This document shows positions 16,112 through 22,877 of a DNA stretch of 47,554 bases, one piece after another. Within the stretch, counting starts at the first letter, position 1. Each line of letters begins with the position of its first letter. The stretch is taken from NCBI GenBank assembly GCA_017501645.1, contig JAFVWN010000012.1:1-47554 (forward strand), written 5' to 3'. Below the pieces are notes generated by a model, which saw only the letters and a list, made by a program, of their open reading frames with translations, did not search any database and was not told where the DNA came from. The stretch comes from Clostridia bacterium. GTDB lineage: Bacteria; Bacillota; Clostridia; Christensenellales; UBA1242. The translations under genes and the position numbers were made by a program.

Positions 16112-16888
16112 ATGAAGAAAAAGTGGGTGTTGGTATATGATAGTGGGGTAGGAGGACTTTCTACACTAGTAGAGTGCGAAAAAAAAGTGTCAGGTGTTGA
16201 CTTTTTATATTTTGCAGATAATAAGAATTGTCCATATGGTAATATGAGCAAAAAACAAATAACCGATTTGGTGATTCGAAATATTAAAAGCTTATTAATA
16301 AAATATGATATATTGGCTATTTTGCTTGCCTGTAATACTGTTACCGCTTGTTGTGTGAGTGAGTTAAGAAAGATATTGTCTATACCTATTATAGGAATAG
16401 AACCTGCGGTGTTGCCAGCGGTGAGGCGGAGTAAAAGTAAGCAAATTTTGGTACTTGCTACAAATGCAACTTTAAGACAAGAAAAATATGAACAATTGCT
16501 TGCAAAAACTGATGCAACGGTGGTGTCTATAGGTTTAGAAAACCTAGCAAAAGACATTGAAAAGTATTATTTACAGGGTGTGAGTTTTAATAAAGCATAT
16601 TATATATCAAAAATAAATGAGGTTTTAGAGAAAAATCCTCAAATAGATAAAATCGTTTTAGGATGCACTCATTATTCGCATATAAAGAATATGTTACAAA
16701 AAGAAATTGGACTTACTTGTTTTGATGGGAACTTAGGGGTCGCAAAAAGACTTAAAAATATAATTGGTTGCAATATAAATGCAGAAAAAAAGACAAATAT
16801 AATAAAAATGGTATTGTCGAAACCTAATTTGGAGATAAAACGAGCATATCAAAAGGCATATAAAAGGCTTAAAAATCAAGAAAAATAG
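16112..16888 (+). CDS. murI: Glutamate racemase
   Basis: 258 residues with the MurI signature: D10-S11 in YDSGVGGLS, CPYG (40-43), the first catalytic Cys C74 in ACNTVTA, and the second C185-T186-H187 in LGCTHYS. It makes D-glutamate for peptidoglycan stem peptides in the cytoplasm. Length is typical. It follows a strong terminator and is probably its own transcription unit with a leaderless message. There is no terminator hairpin between it and rpsT, but rpsT has a good promoter of its own. Confidence 0.94.
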   Translation: MKKKWVLVYDSGVGGLSTLVECEKKVSGVDFLYFADNKNCPYGNMSKKQITDLVIRNIKSLLIKYDILAILLACNTVTACCVSELRKILSIPIIGIEPAVLPAVRRSKSKQILVLATNATLRQEKYEQLLAKTDATVVSIGLENLAKDIEKYYLQGVSFNKAYYISKINEVLEKNPQIDKIVLGCTHYSHIKNMLQKEIGLTCFDGNLGVAKRLKNIIGCNINAEKKTNIIKMVLSKPNLEIKRAYQKAYKRLKNQEK

Positions 16889-16928
16889 GGGTTTTAGAGT
16901 AAAATATTCAATTATTTTTATTTTTTAC

Positions 16929-16957
16929 TTGCAAAATGGTTAAGTGTGTGCTAAAAT
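16929..16957 (+). promoter_or_regulatory. Promoter of rpsT
   Basis: TTGCAA (16929-16934), 17-bp spacer, TAAAAT (16952-16957). The leader is about 40 nt with an AAGGAG ribosome binding site before ATG 17006. Confidence 0.7.
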
Positions 16958-17005
16958 TACTCTCGTATTAAACGCAGATAAAAATAATCTAAGGAGTAAT
17001 TAGTT

Positions 17006-17458
17006 ATGCCAAATATTAAATCAGCAAAAAAGAGAGTAGATGTAAACGAAAAGAACAGAGCAATCAATAAAGCTTATAAGAGTGAACTTGCTACTGGTCT
17101 TAAGAAATATAATGCTGCAATCGCTAGTGGTGATTTAGAAGTTGCTAAGTCTTTGCTTAACGCAACAGTTTCTTTGGTTGATGAAAGTGTAACTAGAGGT
17201 ATTATTCATAAGAATAAGGCTGATAGAAAGAAAGCTGACATCAATGCTAAATTCAACGCTCTTGCTCAAACTGCTAAACCAGCTAAAGTAGAGAAGAAAG
17301 TTGCAAAGAAAGAAGAAGCTAAGGTTGAGGCTCCAGTAGAAGCTACTGAAGAAGTAAAACCTGTTAAGAAGACTACAAGAAAGAAAGCAGAAACTTCAAC
17401 AGAAGAAAAACCTGCAAAAAAGACTTCTACTAGAAAGACTACAAAGAAAGCAGAATAA
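17006..17458 (+). CDS. rpsT: 30S ribosomal protein S20 with a long charged C-terminal tail
   Basis: Residues 1-88 are a normal S20 (PNIKSAKKRVDVNEKNRAINKA, then helical repeats ending near NALAQTA). S20 binds the 5' domain of 16S rRNA during 30S assembly. The product is 150 residues; the extra 60 are a low-complexity Lys/Ala/Glu/Thr tail made of KKAE, KKTTRKK and EEKPAKK-like units. The usual family length is about 85-90, so the tail is an addition. Codon use is continuous across the junction, and the tail ends in the same frame before a strong terminator, so it is part of the gene. Confidence 0.95.
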   Translation: MPNIKSAKKRVDVNEKNRAINKAYKSELATGLKKYNAAIASGDLEVAKSLLNATVSLVDESVTRGIIHKNKADRKKADINAKFNALAQTAKPAKVEKKVAKKEEAKVEAPVEATEEVKPVKKTTRKKAETSTEEKPAKKTSTRKTTKKAE

Positions 17459-17470
17459 TTAAAATAAATA

Positions 17471-17499
17471 AAAATGTGGATTTTACTCCACATTTTTTA
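17471..17499 (+). terminator. Terminator of rpsT
   Basis: AAAATGTGGA / TCCACATTTT stem with T-run immediately after the gene. Confidence 0.92.
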
Positions 17500-17544
17500 T
17501 TTTTTAAGTATTTGTATTTTTTAGGGTGGTGAATAGATATAAGT

Positions 17545-17578
17545 AAAAAAAAGCAATCCTTTTGGATTGCCTTTTTTT
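17545..17578 (-). terminator. Terminator of the surface-protein gene (could work in both directions)
   Basis: GCAATCC (17553-17559) / GGATTGC (17564-17570) with a TTTT loop, A-run on one side and T-run on the other. It abuts the minus-strand stop codon at 17580. Confidence 0.9.
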
Positions 17579-17579
17579 A

Positions 17580-19271
17580 TTATCTAACTTTAACTCTAGA
17601 ACGAGATACAACTGCAACAATAATTATTAAGAAAATAATAGCTGCACCAATGACGATTAGGGCAATAGCCGCACCATTCATTTGTACGGTAACTGTAAAA
17701 TTTTTAGTTATTGTTGTTCCCATTTCATCTGTAATTTTAACGAAATATTTTCCAGGTTTGCTAAAAGAACCAATTTCTTCGCCATTTTTAATTTCAAGAG
17801 AGTGTGTCTTTCCGTCTTGAGAAACTGTGACATTAATTTTTCCAACGCCATTAGCGGTAAGTTTTACTGTTCGAGAAGTTCTTTCGTTATTACTTACACC
17901 GTTTATGCTAGGAGCAGAACGGGCAATAATTACATTAAAAGTGTAAGTCGTTTTACCTAAAATATTGTCATAAGTGGATTCAACAGTTCTCTCGATAGGA
18001 ACAGTTTTTGTTTGGTTTGAAGGTTCGTCTTTTTTAATTTCATAACGAGTTCCGTCAACTTCAAAGAAAGACCTAATACTTTCAATTAAAATAAATTCAA
18101 ATTCTCTTATAAGATTACCATTATTTATACCAATCACTTGAATGTGATATGTACCATCACTATCAAATGTTAGAGAAGGAGGTAATTCATCACTTGTGTA
18201 TTCAGTTTTATCAGTGATGTTTTCGCCACCAGTTGGTCTATATGATTTAAGAACTACAATTTTATCGACATATCGTTTAATCATATTAAGGTTTACAAAC
18301 TCTACAGTTGTTTTTTCGTTTGATATTTGGTTGTTCATAAGTTGTGAACCGTTTGATACTGTAGCATTGATATAGAAAGGTGCGTATCTGTTGTTTGCGT
18401 CATTGTTTTCAATCGTGAAATCGTATTTGAGATAGTTTGATTGTTTGTATCCACAGGTTGCCGTTTTATCATAAATTTCGACAGAGTATGTACCTGATTT
18501 AGTAAGGTTCAATTTGCTGAAAGATAAAGGTGTTTTGTCTAGTGAATTATAGTAATAACCGTCAACATTATAGATTTCGTAAGTTTCACCACAATATACA
18601 AATCTTATAAATATAGGATTAAGAGGTGTTCCGTTAGGAATTGTTAAGGTGAGTGGGGGATATTCATAACCAATGCTAGGTGCTGCAACTTGCTTTGGTG
18701 CATTGTTTAGTATGTAATCCCATTTGAATTCTTTTGAAGTAAAGAAGTTATTTGTAATTTGAATAAGGTTTAAGTTGATGCTGTACACATCTGTGTAATA
18801 TTCTTTATTCTTGGAATCATACATTTGTTCTTCGTAAACAATTGTGAGTTGAGTTGTTGTGTCTTCAGTTATGCTTGAAGCATCAAACACATAACTCTTA
18901 ACGCCATTTAGTACGAGAACTCTTGTATCAGTGTCGCCAATTGGAGTTGTTACCCCGTTTTTAACTTCTTCAATTCTAAAGTAGTCTCCAGTTTTTACAG
19001 CAACATCCAAAGTTATTGTTACAGTTTTGTTTGTATACAAATTTTGATAGATAGTTGTTCCAACTGTGCTTTCTTCAAAATCGCTATAAGAAAAAACATA
19101 GCCCTCTTGAGAAATTGTCACAAAATCAAAGATTGTTTTTACAGGAGGGGGGACTGGTTCTTCCTCCGCAAAAGAAGATTGTCTAGGAGTGAGAGTTGTT
19201 GCACCAACAAAAACCATAGCAATTGCTACAGCAAACATTAATATTAATGAAAATAAATACTTTTTCTTCAT
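17580..19271 (-). CDS. Secreted, C-terminally membrane-anchored surface protein with Ig-like/beta-sandwich repeats
   Basis: 563 residues. Signal peptide 1-35 (KKK, hydrophobic stretch, cleavage near SSFA-EE). The body of about 500 residues is rich in Thr/Tyr/Asn/Val and beta-strands, with several blocks of the form LTKSGTYSVEIYDK, TFDSDGTYHIQVIGINNG and FSKPGKYFVKITDEMG that look like Ig-like or bacterial surface beta-sandwich domains. A C-terminal helix (about 535-555) followed by RSRVKVR anchors it. Expected on the outer membrane face. It is encoded beside, and in the same direction as, the VirD4-like gene but has its own promoter and terminator. A role as the surface part of the secretion system is inference. 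Confidence 0.82.
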   Translation of the reverse strand: MKKKYLFSLILMFAVAIAMVFVGATTLTPRQSSFAEEEPVPPPVKTIFDFVTISQEGYVFSYSDFEESTVGTTIYQNLYTNKTVTITLDVAVKTGDYFRIEEVKNGVTTPIGDTDTRVLVLNGVKSYVFDASSITEDTTTQLTIVYEEQMYDSKNKEYYTDVYSINLNLIQITNNFFTSKEFKWDYILNNAPKQVAAPSIGYEYPPLTLTIPNGTPLNPIFIRFVYCGETYEIYNVDGYYYNSLDKTPLSFSKLNLTKSGTYSVEIYDKTATCGYKQSNYLKYDFTIENNDANNRYAPFYINATVSNGSQLMNNQISNEKTTVEFVNLNMIKRYVDKIVVLKSYRPTGGENITDKTEYTSDELPPSLTFDSDGTYHIQVIGINNGNLIREFEFILIESIRSFFEVDGTRYEIKKDEPSNQTKTVPIERTVESTYDNILGKTTYTFNVIIARSAPSINGVSNNERTSRTVKLTANGVGKINVTVSQDGKTHSLEIKNGEEIGSFSKPGKYFVKITDEMGTTITKNFTVTVQMNGAAIALIVIGAAIIFLIIIVAVVSRSRVKVR

Positions 19272-19292
19272 AGTTCCACCTTTTATGATTCT

Positions 19293-19322
19293 ATTTTAAC
19301 ACATTTAGACAAGGTGAGGCAA
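19293..19322 (-). promoter_or_regulatory. Promoter of the surface-protein gene
   Basis: On the minus strand, TTGCCT (19317-19322), 18-bp spacer, TAAAAT (19293-19298). AGGTGG is the ribosome binding site before the ATG. Confidence 0.6.
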
Positions 19323-19429
19323 ACGAATTTGAGGTAGTTATATAAAATATATAACAAATATTTCAATATTAGTGTGTGAAATCTGCTAAAAATTATGAAA
19401 AATCTTCAAATTTACAAAAAAGCAAAGAA

Positions 19430-19455
19430 AAAAGCACTCGGTTGAGTGCTTTTTA
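19430..19455 (-). terminator. Terminator of the virD4-like gene
   Basis: AAAAGCACTC / GAGTGCTTTT with a GGTT loop, adjoining the minus-strand stop codon at 19456. Confidence 0.88.
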
Positions 19456-21435
19456 TTATTCGTCATAAGAAAGTACAATACGGTTACGCTTTTTGATGTC
19501 GTAATAAACTTCTTGTTCGTTAAGTCTTCTTCCAGGAATGAACGGTTGCTCAAAAGTTCCAATTTTATAAATATCTTTACATTTGAAGTATGGAGTTATA
19601 TGAGAACGAACAGGGTAGTTTTGGAACATCTTAGTAATATTGTCACCAAGTGGTATTTTATCAAGGTCACTAGGGTAAACAAGAGGAACTGTTTGAAGTT
19701 GTGTACTTGTTGAAGGACCTCCGCTTTCTTTACCTTTTTTATCTGGGGTGCTACGAGATGATGTTTCAATTGTGTAGCTTCCAAGCTCTTCACTAAACTC
19801 TTTACGAGTGAGTAGGTCAGGAGTACCAAGGTAAATAGTTGCTTTACAGTTACCACGAACGATATCACTTACTTCTTTTCCGTAAACATTTTGCAACTGA
19901 GAATATGATTGAATTGCCATATTAAGATAAATCCAACGAGAACGGGCAACTGTGATAATTTTTTCTAGTTCATTAACTTTTGGAAGGTTTGCAAACTCGT
20001 CCATTAAGTATAGAACAGGGCGTTTTAAGTGAGCCATTTTATCACTGTTTGTTTTTTCGTTTGCTCTTGCTTTTGCAACGAATTGTTTATATGCTTGTGA
20101 AATACATACAGAGGCGAGGGTATATCTGGTTGCTCTCTCGTCAGGAATCTTGATAAAGAACGCTGTTGGCTTTTCGTCCATATTATAGAAGTCTACGCTG
20201 TTTTTTGCAGTCAAAAAGCCGATACCACTATCACTAAACATTGAAAGTTTAGTGTTAAGAGTTGACATATAACCATCTCTGGTTGTTTTTGCGTTTGTTT
20301 GAGTAATGTTTGCTGAAAGCTGACGAGTTTTAGATAATGGACTTCTGCCACTGAAATATTGTTTTACTACTTCAAATTCTTCTTCTTTGTTCATTGCTAT
20401 TTTATAAGCATTGAAGAAGTTAAATCTTTCTTTTGTCATACCTAAGGCTTCGTTTTCACTGTCCTCAAGCATTGCAATAAGTACAGCTAAGAAATAGTCT
20501 CTTGCACCTTGCTCCCAGCTTTTTTCTTTTTCGTTTTCAATAGTACAAATAGAAGAGGCAACATCATTAAGGTTTTCAAAACAATCATCTCTTATTTTTG
20601 ATTTATTAACTTCAACCTCTAAAAGTGCTTGTTTTAAAGTTCCAAATGCTTTTCCGTCAAATTCGTACCATTCGCTATCATCAATTTCACCAACTTGAGT
20701 GAATTTGTAGTTCTTTACAGGGTCATTTGTGTGTTTCAAAATCTCTTCTTCAAGACGAAGTTGGCGTTGCCAGTTGTCGTAAATGTTTTCTAATGGGTTC
20801 CATTGAATAGAGTTGTATGGCTCTGTTAAATCTAGTAGTTGTAGGGTATAACCGCTTTCGACCAATTTTTTAGAGTGGTGAGAATAAAGTTCACCCTTTG
20901 CGTCAGTAATAAACAATGATGGTTTATTTTTTAAGCTTGAAAGAATTTGAATTGCAGGCTCAATAAATGAAACAGTTTTACCGGTACCGGTAGCTCCAAT
21001 AATAAGAGTGTGGCAGTCTGGGGTGAAGTGAATCTTGATTTTTTTATTTTTGTAAACGGCTTTAAAAGGTACGCCAGTATGCGAAAAACTGCCAAGCTCG
21101 CTGAAATAACAGTTTTTGAATGTTTTATCAAGCTCTTTATCGGTCATAAAGCGTTGATTTTCCATCTTATCTTTACCTTTAAGCTTGCTTTTATCTCCTG
21201 AAGGTGGTTTCATCAAGATGATAAACAAGAATGAAATACCAAAAACAATAAAGGTTAGAAGATAAGTGTTTCCATCTGTCATATAAGTTTTCCATGCTTC
21301 AATAGAAAATCCGTTCTCACCTAAAATTGTGATAAGGATAGAACTTCCTAAGAATGAACCGACCAAGCCAATAATCATCCATGAAATATAGAATTTTAAT
21401 TTTGCTCCAAATCCACCTTTTTTATCGCCTGCCAT
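19456..21435 (-). CDS. VirD4/TraG-type T4SS coupling ATPase
   Basis: 659 residues. Two N-terminal membrane helices (about 16-38 and 57-75), Walker A GATGTGKT (147-154), Walker B LYLMDEFANLP (about 470-480) with the family's DEFANLP signature, an ARSRWIYL region just after it, and a TraG C-terminal segment. Coupling proteins recruit DNA-protein or protein substrates to the T4SS channel. No relaxase is encoded anywhere in this window, so the substrate is open; protein or free DNA are options. Transcribed divergently from the VirB2-like genes, with GGAG before the ATG. Confidence 0.93.
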   Translation of the reverse strand: MAGDKKGGFGAKLKFYISWMIIGLVGSFLGSSILITILGENGFSIEAWKTYMTDGNTYLLTFIVFGISFLFIILMKPPSGDKSKLKGKDKMENQRFMTDKELDKTFKNCYFSELGSFSHTGVPFKAVYKNKKIKIHFTPDCHTLIIGATGTGKTVSFIEPAIQILSSLKNKPSLFITDAKGELYSHHSKKLVESGYTLQLLDLTEPYNSIQWNPLENIYDNWQRQLRLEEEILKHTNDPVKNYKFTQVGEIDDSEWYEFDGKAFGTLKQALLEVEVNKSKIRDDCFENLNDVASSICTIENEKEKSWEQGARDYFLAVLIAMLEDSENEALGMTKERFNFFNAYKIAMNKEEEFEVVKQYFSGRSPLSKTRQLSANITQTNAKTTRDGYMSTLNTKLSMFSDSGIGFLTAKNSVDFYNMDEKPTAFFIKIPDERATRYTLASVCISQAYKQFVAKARANEKTNSDKMAHLKRPVLYLMDEFANLPKVNELEKIITVARSRWIYLNMAIQSYSQLQNVYGKEVSDIVRGNCKATIYLGTPDLLTRKEFSEELGSYTIETSSRSTPDKKGKESGGPSTSTQLQTVPLVYPSDLDKIPLGDNITKMFQNYPVRSHITPYFKCKDIYKIGTFEQPFIPGRRLNEQEVYYDIKKRNRIVLSYDE

Positions 21436-21472
21436 ACTTATTTACTCCATAAAATTATATTATATATTATTC

Positions 21473-21501
21473 ATTATACACACAATTCAAACGGCACGCA
21501 A
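21473..21501 (-). promoter_or_regulatory. Promoter of the virD4-like gene
   Basis: On the minus strand, TATAAT (21473-21478) and TTGCGT (21496-21501), 17-bp spacer. It lies back to back with the promoter at 21562. Confidence 0.6.
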
Positions 21502-21561
21502 ACATAATTGAACTTTTTTTGTAAAAAAAAATGCAAAATTTTCAAAAAGTTTGTTTATCGC

Positions 21562-21590
21562 TTTACAAGTTGGTAAAAATAATGTAATAT
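21562..21590 (+). promoter_or_regulatory. Promoter of VirB2-like gene 1
   Basis: TTTACA (21562-21567), 17-bp spacer, TAATAT (21585-21590). Confidence 0.65.
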
Positions 21591-21631
21591 TTTTTTGTAA
21601 AGTAGTAAAAAATAAAGGAAAGGTGTTTACC

Positions 21632-21946
21632 ATGTACGAAATTTTAAATGGTGTTTCTAATTTCATAAGTTTACTTGCAACAGACTCTGATCCAGCAAAG
21701 GCAACAGATCCTCTTTATGAGGCAATAACTCTTATTGGACCTTATGCAATCAGTGTTGTTTTGGTTTTAGGAATTATTTATGGTGTTATTTTAGGTGTTA
21801 AGTTTGCAAAAGCTGAAGATTCAAAAGAGAAGGCTGCACTTCAAAAAGCATTAATTAGTGGAATTATTGGTTTTTTAGTTGTAGCTCTTTTATTGGCAAT
21901 TTTATATGCTATTAGGGGACCTTTGAATGACTTTATGGCCTCATAA
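21632..21946 (+). CDS. VirB2/TrbC-like two-helix membrane protein 1 (pilin-like)
   Basis: 104 residues from ATG 21632, which follows AAGGAAAGG at 21615-21623; the upstream extension to 21551 would run through the promoter. Helix 1 about 33-60 (ISVVLVLGIIYGVILGVKFA), charged turn AKAEDSKEK, helix 2 about 72-93. Size and two-helix hairpin match VirB2/TrbC pilin subunits. It shares NFIxLLAT and ISVVLVxGIIYGxILGxxFAKAED with the gene at 22380, so the two are paralogs. Unlike Gram-negative VirB2 it has no long cleavable leader. Confidence 0.75.
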   Translation: MYEILNGVSNFISLLATDSDPAKATDPLYEAITLIGPYAISVVLVLGIIYGVILGVKFAKAEDSKEKAALQKALISGIIGFLVVALLLAILYAIRGPLNDFMAS

Positions 21947-22073
21947 AAAAGCCTTATTTTATACCTTCCGCTGTGTTTCTGGTCGGCAGGAGCAACAAAC
22001 TCATTTATGCAAATAAACTCATTCGTTGACTCCACCGACCGAGCCTTGCGGAAGAAACAAACTAAGGCTTTTT
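21946..22073 (+). repeat. Long nested hairpin with terminator arms (element A)
   Basis: Paired arms from outside in: AAAAAGCCTTA/TAAGGCTTTTT, CTTCCGC/GCGGAAG, GGTCGG/CCGACC, GGAG/CTCC, CAAC/GTTG, and a TTTAT-GCAA-ATAAA cap. The outer arm ends in a T-run and can terminate transcription, but the element is far longer than a normal terminator. Its cap and flank (TTTATGCAAATAAA, then CATTC) recur in the hairpin at 36557-36628. The rest of the gap up to 22287 is AT-rich and shows nothing else. Confidence 0.8.
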
Positions 22074-22287
22074 ATTTTGTTAAGTTAAAATTTGAAAACC
22101 TTATTCTTTTTATGAAGAGTAGGGTAGTAAAGCTGATGTTTTGCCAATTTTTACATAATAGATAGTGTCTTCTATTGAGAAAACATATAAAAATCTGTAA
22201 TTTTTTGTAAAAAATGTATAAAATAGTTCAAAAAGTGGTAATATTTTGAAAAAAAATAAAAAAAGTTAAAAAAACATTTTATTTTGC

Positions 22288-22317
22288 TTGCCAGTTCAAG
22301 TTTTAATGTGCTATATT
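22288..22317 (+). promoter_or_regulatory. Promoter of VirB2-like gene 2
   Basis: TTGCCA (22288-22293), 18-bp spacer, extended -10 TGC-TATATT (hexamer 22312-22317). Confidence 0.7.
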
Positions 22318-22330
22318 TTAATTATCTAAA

Positions 22331-22355
22331 GAGCCTCCGTGATTTTGGGTGGCTC
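22331..22355 (+). promoter_or_regulatory. 5' UTR hairpin of VirB2-like gene 2
   Basis: GAGCC/GGCTC with inner CC/GG and a loop containing GTGATTTT. It sits at the expected 5' end of the mRNA, with AGGAGG following at 22366-22371. It may stabilise the message (inference). Confidence 0.5.
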
Positions 22356-22379
22356 CAAAAAATATAGGAGGAGTAAAAA

Positions 22380-22733
22380 ATGAATTTCATTAATCTTTTA
22401 GCAACATCACCAGACCAAGGTCTTATTTCAAAAGCATATAAGACTTTCTCTCAAATTATCAATGTTGTAATGCCTGTTATCATTTCTGTAGTTCTTGTAT
22501 TTGGTATCATTTATGGTATTATCCTTGGTATCAACTTTGCAAAAGCAGAAGATACAGAAGCAAGAGATAAGGCAAAGGGAAGACTTATCAATATGATTAT
22601 TGGTGTTCTTGTTGCAGTTGTTATTGCAGCTATCGTATATGCTATTCTTGCATCTGATTGGATTAAGAAGATGTTCCCTTCAGTTAGTGAAACTGCTGGT
22701 GGCGGTACAGGTTCTTTATTCTTACCATTCTAA
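22380..22733 (+). CDS. VirB2/TrbC-like two-helix membrane protein 2 (pilin-like)
   Basis: 117 residues. Helix 1 about 26-54 (ending GIIYGIILGINFA), AKAEDTEARDKAKGR loop, helix 2 about 69-93, then a C-terminal tail of 24 residues containing a Gly-rich GGGTG. A strong AGGAGG ribosome binding site, extended -10 promoter, 5' hairpin and own terminator suggest high expression, as expected for a pilus or channel subunit. Paralog of the gene at 21632, from which it differs mainly in the tail. Confidence 0.78.
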   Translation: MNFINLLATSPDQGLISKAYKTFSQIINVVMPVIISVVLVFGIIYGIILGINFAKAEDTEARDKAKGRLINMIIGVLVAVVIAAIVYAILASDWIKKMFPSVSETAGGGTGSLFLPF

Positions 22734-22751
22734 TTTAAAGAATAAAATTTT

Positions 22752-22780
22752 AGGCGTCTCGTAAGAGGCGTCTTTTTTTT
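22752..22780 (+). terminator. Terminator of VirB2-like gene 2
   Basis: AGGCGTCTC / GAGGCGTCT with two wobble pairs, GTAA tetraloop, eight T. Confidence 0.9.
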
Positions 22781-22820
22781 GTTTTTTTATGACATTTTTT
22801 AATGTGGTTTGTAAATTTAG

Positions 22821-22849
22821 GTGACAACAAAATTCAAATATGATATTAT
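22821..22849 (+). promoter_or_regulatory. Promoter of the YfhO-like gene
   Basis: GTGACA (22821-22826), 17-bp spacer, extended -10 TGA-TATTAT (hexamer 22844-22849). Confidence 0.65.
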
Positions 22850-22877
22850 AAAAACATTATGAACAAAGAGGTGTGTT

